A DNA stretch of 64,000 nucleotides from Metarhizium brunneum (lineage: Eukaryota; Ascomycota; Sordariomycetes; Hypocreales; Clavicipitaceae): positions 4,092,001-4,156,000 of the forward strand of contig NC_089425.1 of the NCBI RefSeq assembly GCF_013426205.1, in the 5' to 3' direction. The notes under the pieces were generated by a model. That model did not search any database. It was not told the origin of the DNA and worked only from the letters and a program-made list of their open reading frames with translations. Made by a program: the position numbers and the translations under genes. This document shows positions 32,011 through 43,136 of this stretch, in pieces; position 1 is the stretch's first letter, and the number at the start of each line of letters is the position of its first letter.

Positions 32011-33780
32011 ATCGTCTCGATTGGCAGGGTCAGGGTTGTTGTCAAATGTGGACAACCAACCCACACAGCGAGAGACGGTTGGATAGAGGGGCAAGTGTAG
32101 CATTTTATCGTATAAATGGTCGCACTATTACATTATGCAGTCGACCAGGGGGTGTGTGGGGGGGGGGGGAGCTGTCAATGCTCACGTGTGCTGTTCAGCT
32201 AAACAGCGCTGGGAATCCGCCAGTTTCCCCGACGTTTTACATTCACACATCAATACAGATTTTCACCTGCAGATGTCTCTCTTGGCTTTTTCTAACTTTG
32301 CTGTTCTATGAAGCTGGGCCTTCTCAGTTAGCATCAAAATCTACTATTCAATTGTTGTCGTTGTGGCCATCGTGGCCGCCACATACATCTTTCTCAGAGA
32401 TGTGGCTTTCCTCACTAAAAACACTAGAGAGTCAAGGTCAGTAGTCAGCACTATGCCTGTTTTGTAAGCACACTTTTCGTGATGCTCACAAAAACAAACC
32501 TACTACCTACATATGAGGCGTGAGGGTCTTTTCCTGTGCTTCCTTGGTTGAGATGTATACAAGACGCCTTATAGTATTTCCTGGTAACAGAGAAGAAAAA
32601 TCGATTGCCAATCTGTTAATTCTTTCAACGTACCCAGGTCCCCCATCTCCGTCTTCAACTGCCTGTCTCTAGGTAGAAGGGAAGATTCGTTGTATATGCA
32701 TCAGGGCGAGTGAGTCAGGGCATACAGGGTGGGCTGGTTAACACAAGAGCCACACGTGCATGAATACAATCAATAATTTGCAATTAGCTGGTTGGGCGGG
32801 TGTGGGCAAGGAGGACCAAAAAGTTTAATCGAAGGCAACCACTTGACTTTGATGCATAAGGAGGGTTACATGGGACATGGGTCACAGCGGCCTACATCTT
32901 TCACAGCCTAACCGAAGTAGTGTTTACTACCAACAGGCTTCTGACACTGAGAGTTATGAGCTAGGGCTTTAAGTATTAATGAGAGACCGACGTTGAGGCA
33001 GATGCTGCACCATTTGACCCAAATGCCTGCTCCAGGCTTGTGAAGGGCAGCCATGTCATTCTGTGTAACTCCAAATGTCAGACTCATGAAGAAATGAGAA
33101 ATTTGAAGTCTTTAAGCCTCATTACGAGGCCAAGGCCCTGTAATACGGCCAGCGAAGCACAAAGTTGAATGTAGAGACTTGGTAAAGGACATGACGGAGC
33201 CGGTGAATAAAACAGTGCGGTCTGGTGTTCTATGAAGAGATCAGCTGACATAATCTTGGACTGGGCACGATGGCGCTTTCGAGGCCACCGTTGGCGCCTG
33301 TCACGACAAGTGTGCCCTTTACGGCAGGCATGCTGCGTGTCGAGGCGGTTGTGGCTCTTTGGAGGTCCAGATGTCATGGAGGAATTGATGATGAACCGGC
33401 CGGAGTAGCAGGATCCGCGGCTGACAGAGGCGTCAAGATTTGAACCAACGCCGGTGCGGTGCCAGGATGGATGACCTGTAGCTGCAGACGTGGACATGGA
33501 CATGAATGACAGTCACGCCGGATTGGCGACGCGAGAGAGTGTGTCATGGCCGGAAAATGCTACCGTCATGCAGCCAGCACCCATTGGTCTGGTTGCATAT
33601 TAATGTCTCAGATATCATTTCAATGCAATCACAGTGCGAGGTTGGTTGGTGCATTTTTATCATTGACGCCTGGCCTTGTTGTCAAGTGTCAACGTTGCGT
33701 CTGCCAGCTGGCAACAACTCCATGGCCCATCTGCATTTTGTTCGTGAGAATCGTCACACACAAAACCACAAAACAGCACA
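32011..33780. other. Intergenic, no gene recognised
   Basis: Contains a guanine run at about 32156-32169 and short chance frames. The plus frame at 31935-32444 overlaps the ABC relic and is not a gene. The promoter of the downstream dehydrogenase gene lies near the end of this stretch. Confidence 0.45.
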
Positions 33781-34693
33781 ATGCCGAGGACCGTTCTCAT
33801 TACCGGCTGCGGTCCCGCGGGGATAGGCGCGGCGCTCGCGACCGAGTTTCATCTGCGTGGCCACCGGGTTTTTGCCTCTGGCCTCTCCGAAAACCTCGTC
33901 GGCCACCTAGGCGAGCTGGGCATCGCGACATTGATCCTCGACGTCACGTCGGGCTCGTCCATCCAAGCCGCCGCCGCGCACGTGGCCAAGGCGACAGGCG
34001 GCAAGCTCGACATTCTCATCAACAATGCGGGGCTCATGCATGTCATGCCCTTTGCCGACACCGATGTCGACGCCGCGCGCAGAGTGCTCGAGGTCAACGT
34101 CCTGGGCGCCTTTGCCGTCACCAAGGCCTTTCTGCCGCTGCTCATGGCCGCCGCCGACGCGCAGGACGACCACTGCTCCCTCGTCGTCAATGTCGGCAGC
34201 GTCAACGAGGTCTTCCGGCCCTGCTTCTTCAGCATCTACAACGCGTCCAAGGCGGCCATTGAGGCCCTCGGCGCGACGCTCCGCACCGAGCTTGCGCCGC
34301 TGCGAGTTCATGTTGTCACGCTTAAGGCGGGCAGCGTACGCACGCCTCTGTTCGACAATGCGCCTCCCACTAAGCTGCCGGCAGACAGCCTGTATCAGCC
34401 CGTCAGGAGCTACGTCGAGGGGCGGCACATGCTCGACGGAGCCCAGTTTATGAGCCCCCAGGAGTACGCAAACAAGGTTGTTGGCGAGCTGATGCGGCCG
34501 TCGGTCAAACACGTCATATGGGCCGGTGGTTTGGCTACCCTTGCCTGGTTCCTGAGCTGGTTTGGCTGGGAAGGCATGCTTGTAAGTCACATCAGACCGG
34601 CCTGATCAGCTTTCGCATATGCCCTAGATGACCGACTGCTTGTAGGACCAGACACAGATCAAGCGGAACCAACTCTATAAGATTCGCAAATAG
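33781..34693 (+). CDS. Short-chain dehydrogenase/reductase, AYR1-like
   Basis: Two exons, 33781-34581 and 34646-34693, with a GTAAGT...TAG intron in phase 0, give 282 residues. The Rossmann nucleotide-binding motif is TGCGPAGIG (residues 8-16), the NNAG motif is present, and the catalytic pair is Tyr153 and Lys157 (YNASK). The family resembles NADPH-dependent 1-acyl-dihydroxyacetone-phosphate reductase (AYR1), which makes lysophosphatidate in lipid synthesis. A hydrophobic segment near the C-terminus (GGLATLAWFLSWFGWEGML) suits membrane anchoring. The last exon is short and basic (QTQIKRNQLYKIRK). The start ATG is in AACAGCACAATGC context. Substrate is inferred from family only. GC content here is clearly higher than in the flanks. 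Confidence 0.88.
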
Positions 34694-35586
34694 CCACTCT
34701 CCTCCCACAGCTACACAATACGAGACATGCAGTGTCCATACTTATTCTTTGTGTCTATGTTTTTAACTTTTCATCATGGGGTAATCAACGGCCCCGACTG
34801 ACTGATTATCTCACAACGGTAAGCCAGTCGTGTTTGTTGCGAGCCGAGTCTGCAACTAGTTGACCGCGACCGGCCGTGGAATATCATTGTTTCTTTTTGA
34901 ATATCAACACCATTTGCCGTGTTGTACAGCCGATGACCCCCCGTTACTCCATACAGGACGCGAGAAAAACTCGGTCGTTGGGTAGCACCACCTCGCCACC
35001 TCCAAGCGATGCTGCAGCTGCAGCTTCTACATCGTTCCGGCGCGGTTATTGGTTACTGGTCATGTACAAAAGTAGAGCCCCGGGGAGCTTCTGTTGGAGC
35101 TCTGCATCGCATCCCCCTGGTGGCTTACACTCGGAAAGCAGAACGGTGCGTGAGCCACTGCCACCGACCCCAACTTTGGGGGAGGTTGCCATTGCAACCC
35201 ATTGTTGATGCAGCCGAGTGCAAACACTTCGTTTCCCAACATTTTCATCTTGTCTTGCATCGGCGGCTACCCGTTACGGCATGGAGCAGTATATCGGGGG
35301 CTTGCTCGAGTATGGCGATTCCAAGGCCCCATCACATCCTCGCCGATTTATGCTAGCAACATTGGAAGCCTCTTCCTTGACTGTCCAGCAAACATGTACT
35401 ACTGTAGCTTAATCTTAGCGCCCATTCTATCCCATTGCCTGCAATGCGTCCTAAAACGGCAAATATGCCATGCGCAGATCCAAAGGCTTTGTCCAAGACT
35501 AATCTAATATCGAGCAATGGCGTCCTCCACCTCTATCTAGCGAGTACGACCACCAGCTTCCATCTCGAAAACCCATCATGCCTCGC
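34694..35586. other. Intergenic
   Basis: No gene recognised between the dehydrogenase and the rhodopsin-like relic. Several short plus frames overlap each other without family features. Confidence 0.4.
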
Positions 35587-37140
35587 TTATGTAGGGACAC
35601 CGTTGCTTGCCACAGGCTCTTGTTTCACGGCTTCAACGTCGGCCCTTGCGCCACTGTTGAGCAGCCACGTGTCTCCCGTCTCCATGTAGTTTCGACCCTT
35701 ATAGTTGGGGCGCTTCTCACGCCCTGTCCTGGGCTGATTCGGATCCGGCTTCCTGTTTGCCATGTCGGAACGACTGCTGGAACTGCGGCTGCCTCCCCAC
35801 GAAGATTGGAGGGCTTTCAAAATCCGCGTCTCCAAGACGTGGACGCGCATGAATCTGGCAAAGGCCGGGGCCGAGCATATGATGAGGGAAGCGTCGGGGG
35901 GGGGTTAGTCGCGATACGTACTTGCAGAGCAACAAGACCCCGGCGTCGTACATCAGGTCCGGGTTTTCATCTTGGATGGATTTGACTCTGTACACGAGGG
36001 ATGTGGCGCTCGCTACGACGGCCCTATAAAGCCAGGTTAGCCAGACGTAGACAGCACCGTGGCTTGTTGTGACTCCTCCTCCCGAGAGAGCGACCAGGAA
36101 TACCGCTGCTACTTAGATCTTTTCCCGCCGGCTTAGATTAAGCCGGTAGATGGTGGGCAAGGGCAGGATGAGGATGTACACGTCGAGCAGGGTGCTTGCT
36201 GCGCCTTGGCCGACGGCCCAGTATAGAGGAAACAGGGTGCTTCAGAGGGCCTCGGCAATGAGCTCGTCCACGTCTTGCCTAGGTAAAGAGCGGCAAAGTA
36301 CGAGTTGACGGCCAGGCCTGATGTGTATATTACAAAGGTACAAGCTATTCCGGCCCAGATGGCAATCTTCATCGCCTTGGAGACGGAGAAGAGCTGAAGA
36401 AGGAGCAGCAAGGTGGCCGTCTTGGCAAAAAGAAGGCTGAAATTCAGCAGGCTCTCCCACTCGTAGGAGAGATTTTTTTTGTTCAGGCTCATGTTAGTAA
36501 CAACTTTGGGCTGCTGGGACCGTCACACCACCTTTTGGTGCTCCTCATTGACCCAGCACAGAGGCATGTCCCACGAGTGTCGGAAAAGCCTGGAAACCAT
36601 ATTATATATATATATAAACTCGATTAGTCCCATGGCGGTTTTGCAGCAGATGCGGTGACTCGTTGCGGCGGGACATGACAAGGCCCAAGACATGCCGGGA
36701 ATGAACTGTCATGAAAGCTTGGGATAGGAAAAAAGAAAGGGGGTGCCAAAAAAGTACAGGCAATCATTGTGACGGTATCCGCGATGTTTGACAGGACAGC
36801 CAGAGTCACAAACACTAGGTGACTGTCATGAGCATTGTCGCAAGACGTGTGCGTGCCTTGATAGGAATGGCCGTACAGTCGCTCCAAGTAAACTTTTGCG
36901 CATTCACGTACAGCCTGCCGAGCCCGAAGACGGTGGCGACGGTTGTTAGAATCACGCTCACTGATATTATCACAGGTTTCAGACTGGCGTTGCCAAAGTC
37001 GGGGACCAGTCCGTCGGGGGAACACCGCTCGGCACCTGGCAGAAATCCGTTTCTGGCGGAAACAAGTGGTAAATGGAACCAGACGCATTGTCGACAAGAA
37101 ATAGGAGCCGTTGACTTGAAGAGGGATGTGGTGGACAGAG
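35587..37140 (-). pseudogene. Relic of a PTH11/rhodopsin-fold seven-TM receptor-like gene
   Basis: Pieces on the minus strand in order: TM1 IISVSVILTTVATVFGLG and LYVNAQKFTWSDC; a TM2-like segment (VFVTLAVLSNIADTVTMIAC); then TM3 and loop (NFSLLFAKTATLLLLLQLFS). These are followed by KAMKIAIWAGIACTFVIYTS, GAASTLLDVYILILPLPTIY, VYRVKSIQDENPDLMYDAGV, and the tail RFMRVHVLETRILKALQSS. This is the fungal rhodopsin-domain family, often called PTH11-like. Breaks include a shift after YFAAL and a TGA at 36244-36242 in the loop after TM4. A TAA at 36115-36113, where CAA is expected, comes before VAAVFLVAL. A further intron (GTACGT donor, CTAAC branch) has no AG acceptor. An upstream ATG for exon 1 was not found. 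Confidence 0.8.
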
Positions 37141-37198
37141 AAGGCGAAAAGAACACAAGAAATGTTAGAGTGAGCAGATGTCTCGAGACCAGCAACAA

Positions 37199-39294
37199 CT
37201 AGTATCCTAGAGAGTTCTTCACCATGCTCTCGATGGAATCAGGATGAAATTGTCGAGGTGTTCCGCCTGGGATATGCGTCTGGTAGGGGTGTCTCCTTGC
37301 TCTAGCATCACTTTTAAGCCTCCCGATGCTACATTGTATCGAAAATCCTCGTCACCAATAGCAGGTGCACGTGGGGCCTTCGCCCCCAAACGCCCGGATG
37401 GTCGTACAAGAGCCCGTATTTTTAGATGCCGAGTTTTATCCCTTGTATTCGGGGTGCCCTGACGATGCGTCATCGACAGGTATCCATGTCCCAACCCTGC
37501 AAGGCGGATTCCTATTTCCAAGGCGGTGTAGATATCATGGTCCCCGTTACTATCACACATGTAAGCGGACGCGGACGCAGGCGACCCAATGTGAAAAGGG
37601 TTGTACTTTGATTAGCATTGGTGTGTAGTGCTTGCGGCCCTATATAATGTGTCGATTTCTCCTGGTGTCTTGCTCATACCAACCGGCCTGTTCCATCCCA
37701 TGAACGGACCATCACCCATCGTCATATGTGCACTGGATAGTTGACCTGACGGAGGGAACAGGTTACACAACATCATGGCGCAGCCTGGCCATCGCCAGGA
37801 GACGATTGCGGGCCAGGACGGCTTCTACACCTCGTGTATCCGGTTGATCGGAGGGTCAAGTGCTGATTATCTTCACTCGGGATTATGCAGCACTCCAACA
37901 TGCCTGTAAGCAAATACTGGGCCAAGACATGGATCGATTCTAGGCACTACATATGTAAGGCAAGGGTCGTCTACCTCGATGGTGGCGATTCAAACCAACA
38001 AGTATCCGCGATAATTGTTGAGTCAACAACAGCAATTTTGCACAGTGGAAAATGACTATATTTGGGAGGCTCTTTGGGGCCTGAAATAATCGCCTTGTTT
38101 TGATGATGATGGCGGAGGCCTCTGGAAGGCCCTTGAGACCCCTGACGATGACCCTCAATATCCAACTGTCCTTCACCAAGGGTTAGCTCCTGCCAAGTTG
38201 GGAAGAACCATTTTGGGCTCAGGTTTGGCCATGTTTGCGGCATTCCGGCACCTTGTGGGACTAATCAAGAATAGAGGCATACTTTTTGATATATTCAGCG
38301 ACAAGAGTCAGGTGGACTACAAAGTAGTCAGGGATGAAGTACCCATTGGCTATGAAGTCAGCCAGGAAAATATAAACATTGTCAACATTCACTTTACACA
38401 AGCTCCTGCGTTGGGACAATCGTCCTTGGTATAAAGCTCCTTCTAAGATCTTCTATTTATATGTACTGAAAGCCTTCTGCCCTTAGTCTCATCATCATCT
38501 TGCAGCAGGATAGACACATGCATATAATTGACATTGTCGCAAAAAAATAGCAAAAGCTCCCCAGACTAGAATTTATTAAAATACCTGTAATAATTACACA
38601 TTTCGGGAAAACTACATTAGTAGAAATGATACATTCGATAAAACATAGCTTAGAATTCAGATAAGTAATTCTCTCTGTACGGCAGCTAGTTTATACGTAT
38701 ATACATTCAACTAAGCGCTATATCGATTATATACCGGATATGAGCACCTCCACTTTGCTATTTCATAGGAAGGGTGTGATATTAGGAATCGTGTTTCTAA
38801 TCTCGGTAGACCCGCGGTATTTACACATACATAACTTGCGCGACTACAATACCAAGACTAAAGATTATCACACGTTACGACTGACTTGAACCAACTCTGC
38901 TTGTAGTCAACACTCATTTAAACTACAACATCATCAACTGGTATGTGATCCCCTCCTCGGTGTACGTCGGGATCGGACAAGAAGGGCCCGAGCGGTGCCG
39001 ACGGTCGCCGGGTTTGGTGGATGAAGCTGTGACACTTGACATTGACGAATGAATTTGCAGCTCACCTTGTGGCACGGTCAAATTCAAGACGAAGGATTCT
39101 TTCAAGGGTTTTCCAAACGAGCTGCCATAATAGGCCTAATGGCGACCATACGACAGAAATTGGAAACTCATGCATTGGGCATTTCTCTGCTCTTGGCGGC
39201 CGGGGTTCAGACAACAAAGCTGTGATATAAAATGCCGATCCCCCTTGGGTTCAAGACACCGGCAAAATACATTTGTTCTTCAAATCACGAGACA
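37199..39294. other. Intergenic with AT-rich patch
   Basis: No gene is recognised. A 78-codon plus frame at 38198-38434 looks somewhat protein-like but has no family features. The stretch 38,500-38,890 is AT-rich and TA-rich, as in decayed sequence. Confidence 0.4.
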
Positions 39295-41048
39295 ATGAAG
39301 CCCCTCGTACTCGCTTTGACATTAATTCTTCACGCGGCAGCCGGGGCCAAACGGCAGCCGACTCCGACCAGAGGCGTGCCCAACGGCCAGCACGGTGGAG
39401 ATGAGGTTGCATTCGCCAACGAGGCCTTTGAGCAATTCATCCTGGGGCAAATGAACGAATGGCACGTTCCGGGTCTTTCGATAGCCGTCATAGAAGGGAA
39501 TAAAACCTGGGCCAAGGTTGTCGCGGCCATGTACCACTCTGCTTCCGTGCTAACATGGACGACAGGGCTTCGGGTACGCAACATTGGGTTCGGAGCCCGT
39601 CACGCCGTCGACGTTATTCTACTGCGGTAGCATGACCAAGTCCGTGACGGCTGCTGCCCTGTCCATCTTGATCGACGAGCAAAAAAACGGCAGCAATCTT
39701 CAGTGGACGACGCCCATCTCCAGCATACTCAAGGACGACTTTGTGCTATCCGACGCTTGGGCTACCGACCACATGACGCTCGAGGATGCGCTATGTCACC
39801 GCACTGGCTATCCGCGACACGACTTCTCCGGCCCGTTCAACTCGTCCGTGGACATGGTTCGCAAGTTCCGCCACCTCCCCATGTCCCAGGAGCCCCGTGT
39901 GAAATGGCAGTACAGCAACATGATGTACGGCACGCTTGGATACGTGGTCGAGCGCACAAGTGCAACCAGACTGGCCGACTTCTTCCGCGACCGGCTCTGG
40001 CGCCCCATGGGCATGTTGAACACGTTCCTGCACCCGGACGACGCGCTCGCCAGCGGCGGCCAGCTCGCCCACGCGTACTACTACAACAACGATACGCGGC
40101 AGTTTGGCGAGCTGCCGTGGAACGATGAGGGGAGCGTGGCGGGCGCGGGCATGGCCATTTCGTCTGTGCTCGACTGGTCGCGGTATCTGCGACACATGAT
40201 TTCCGAGTCGGGGCCCGTTTCCGCGGCTGGCCACGCTGCTCTCAAGGCGCCGCACATGGTGTCGGAGCAGGACAGGCGTATATACTCGGGGACCGAGTTT
40301 TACGGGCTCGGCTGGGGGTCCAACATGATGCAGAATGAGGCCGTGTGGTACCATTCGGGGCGAGTCAGCGGCATGCTGTCGTACATGGCGTTTGTTCCGG
40401 CTCGGAAGTTTGGATTCGTTATCATGCTCAACACGGAGAGTGTGGCGGCGCTCGATTCCATCTTTTCCACCACGCTGTTCAACTATTTCGAGGTGGCGTC
40501 GTCGAACCGTTATGATATTCGACAAGGGTAAGCGAGCACGCGCTTCTTTGGTACTGGGGATATATTGCTGACAAGGCGGCAGGTGGTACGACTTGTTGAG
40601 AGACTTGGATGACGGGCTGCGCAACTGCTCGGCCCGTCTGTATCCTGGAGTAGGCGGCGCGGCGTTGCCGTCGGGCATGGCATTGGGAGACTTGGTAGGG
40701 AGCTACTACAACGACGGGTATGGATATGCCAACGTGACGGTGAGGTGTGACGATTGGGAGGCAGCACATGGGTCGCCCAGCGTGCTGTCGCTCACGTCGG
40801 ATGGGTGCCGGATCGTTGTTCCCAGGGCCGAGCTGTTTGGCAAAAACGTTTCGTTTCAGTTGCAACACGTGGCCGGGGATAAGTGGCTGGCTTGGTACTT
40901 TGTCGACGACTACAAAACGGTGACGAGGCCGGCCGGTTGCTACCGAGCGCAGGTCGTTGTTGGGCCCTATGGAAAGCCCGACATGCTTGGCATGGACATG
41001 AGGATGGAGGGGGACGATTTGCCCCTGACCTGGTTCAAAAGGATTTAA
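39295..41048 (+). CDS. Secreted beta-lactamase-fold serine hydrolase
   Basis: Three exons, 39295-39516, 39566-40527 and 40583-41048, give 549 residues. The first intron has a weaker GTTGTC donor but a good GCTAAC branch site, and phases match in both introns. Class C beta-lactamase-like and penicillin-binding features are SMTK (Ser96, Lys99), YSN at Tyr190 and HSG at His337, which stands in place of KTG. The signal peptide is MKPLVLALTLILHAAAGAK. Known fungal relatives are esterases, peptidases and lactone or amide hydrolases; the substrate is unknown. The gene is intact and GC-rich. The last 14 codons and the stop are partly duplicated about 139 bp downstream. Confidence 0.92.
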
Positions 41049-41201
41049 CAAGGGCGCCTTTGTCCTTTGTTCTTTGTCCGAACCGGTGCGGTCCCGGGGC
41101 ATGTGTATAAATAGGCCCGCTGGGTGCATCAAATACATGACACACAAAGCCTTGTTTGAGCCCTTGACCTGGTTCAAAAGGGTTTAACAAAAGCGCCTGC
41201 G
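41021..41201 (+). repeat. Direct repeat of the hydrolase gene 3' end
   Basis: The block at 41027-41063 (end of the coding region, stop codon and start of the 3' flank) recurs at 41166-41202 with a 139-bp spacing. Both read GACCTGGTTCAAAAGG-like and TTTAACAA-like sequence, with only a few changes, so the second copy would encode LTWFKRV then stop. It looks like a short segmental duplication of the gene end. Confidence 0.7.
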
Positions 41202-41276
41202 TGCCTGACGCCGCCTTGTTTGAGCGGCAAAGGAAAAGTTTCCATGTTTAATGTCCCTCTGCGACAAAATTAGACA

Positions 41277-41300
41277 CGAGTCTCGAGTCTCGAGTCTCGA
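41277..41300. repeat. Three copies of CGAGTCT
   Basis: A 7-bp unit repeated three times in tandem, followed by a partial unit. It is a microsatellite-like repeat with partial palindromic character and no known role. Confidence 0.7.
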
Positions 41301-41520
41301 CGGTGCGCCAACCGGCTGCTGACTAATGAAATTCGTTCCGCCTCTCAACCCAAGAAGCAATGAGCATACATCTGAGTCTTTCCCAGAGAGTTAAAATGGC
41401 CCAGGTGCCCGGCCTGTTATTGAATGAATTGAATCGACCAGACCTCTCTGCATTTGTCTTGCCGCTACGCCTCCAACAACTAGTCCTGTCCTGCATATTC
41501 TCCGACACTTTGGCTTCGCC

Positions 41521-42790
41521 ATGTACCCTGATTGGCCCGAATCTGATGCTGACTTGGTGCCACTGCCGCGTTGCCATGGCCCGAAATTGAAACCGTTCGA
41601 CTTCCAGGGTCCGCAGAAGATTGAGTTTCTCGACTACATTGGTGAAGGTCTGCATGCACACGTCTTCAAGATCAAAATCATGGGCAAAATTTACGCCTTG
41701 AAACTTGTAAGCACAGACAAAACCACGTCAATATTCATCATGAGCTACTAGCTGACCTGTTCAGTTCAGGTTCGTCTATGATGGGGATTGGATGAGTCCA
41801 GACTACGAGGGACTCTACGCTACCGCGAGTCTCGAAGCAATGAGCGCCTTTTACGAGTACTCGGAGCCCTTCAGCAGCGAATGTCGTGCTTTTGGTCGAC
41901 TTCAAGAGGCCGGCCACGAGGAACTAGCAGTCCGGTGCTTCGGCTACCTGCTTCTAGACGAGCAACACGAGCGAGCCATAACGGATCAGTTTAGCCACCA
42001 TAGGATCAGGTTCAACGGCAACGTTGACGGTCCTCTCGCATCAGACGAGTTGCGCTCGCGCTTTCTGGGCAAAAGCGGCAGGCTCCCGCCTATCCGTGGT
42101 ATTGTCAAAGAATTCGGTCACCTTCCCCAGGCATTGCGGACGAGGGATGCGCGCAGGATACTCCAGCATGTCACTCAGTTGCACCAGCTCGGCATAATCT
42201 ACGTGGATGTGGCAGACCGACAGCTCATCAACCACAAAATCTGTGACTTTAGTACGGCTATTACTACTCCCCATTATGTTACGAACCCCGAGTTGAACCC
42301 GCTTATTGCGCCTGAATGGATACCGGCCATGGAGTTTGAGACGTTCCAGTTCAGTATAAGCGACTATTGGAGTTTTGACGACATGGTGCAACTCTGGAAC
42401 GCGGAGCACAAGGACCAAAAGAGTAAACTCGCAGTCTACGCATTCCCCGGGAGCCGAGGCTATCCAACGAAATATAACCTAAGAAACACCCCATCTCGGG
42501 AGCGCGTCTTTTCCTTTGTCGACCCAAGGCTGTATGACTGGAGACGCCCTGCTGCTAGTCCCGGGAATAAAGCGACGCGAGCATCGGATCGACAAAGAAA
42601 AAGGAAAATGGGCAGCAGACGGGCTGATCCAAAGACCCGCGTCCGACTCGATGCCAAGCCGCCCAAGTGGTACTTGGATTGTAATGACCAAGTGACGGCT
42701 AATCTAAAACTTGGAACAGCTGGTCGTGGTTGGACCACCTCGCTCAGATGGGAGTTTAGAGATGGTCGTATATTTCCACGGAAAAAATAG
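41521..42790 (+). CDS. FTA2-like (kinetochore Sim4-complex family, kinase-like fold) protein
   Basis: Two exons, 41521-41706 and 41765-42790, with a GTAAGC...CAG intron in phase 0, give 403 residues. The sequence matches the fungal FTA2 family in order: IEFLDYIGEGLHAHVFKIKI (a kinase-like glycine loop region with most glycines lost), YALKL, ECRAFGRLQEAG, PPIRGIVKEF, LHQLGIIYVDVADRQLINHK, and KICDFSTAITTPH. Strictly, the kinase HRD and DFG motifs are replaced by VDVADRQ and DFST, so it is probably a pseudokinase. Named FTA2 proteins belong to the Sim4 complex at centromeres, but this family is expanded in Hypocreales and most members have no known role. The last 100 residues are basic and poorly conserved. 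Confidence 0.75.
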
Positions 42791-43136
42791 TAAGCCACAC
42801 AAGGTCGATATAGATTCATCGATTCTGCAATCCGTACCCATTGGGAGAACCAACATCCTGACAAAGAAAGGCAACGAAAACAGCAACAAGCAAAAGAGAA
42901 GGGAGAAGAGGAAAGACGGAGAGTATTTTTGGCGCGCTTGTGTTTGTGTGAGCCATCCATCAGACTGGCAAGAAGCGTTTGACCAGGCCAGGTGCCCGGT
43001 TACCACGCTGTATACTATAACGAATACACACGATAATAATATACTCATGTATACTTCTGAGTCGGCAAATATCATCTGCCACAGGCTGTAACCTCACTAG
43101 CCACCTTGACAAGTTGACACACGCCTGATGTCTTTC

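Noticed and set aside
32156..32170. Guanine run
   Set aside because: A single homopolymer run; not enough runs for a G-quadruplex call.
33410..33480. Possible tRNA T-loop (GGTTCAAATC on the minus strand)
   Set aside because: The flanking stem does not pair and no acceptor stem or anticodon arm can be drawn.
33907..34590. 227-codon minus frame over the dehydrogenase
   Set aside because: Shadow of the plus-strand gene, which has catalytic motifs and a good intron.
36601..36620. TA microsatellite
   Set aside because: Simple sequence of ordinary length, no further structure.
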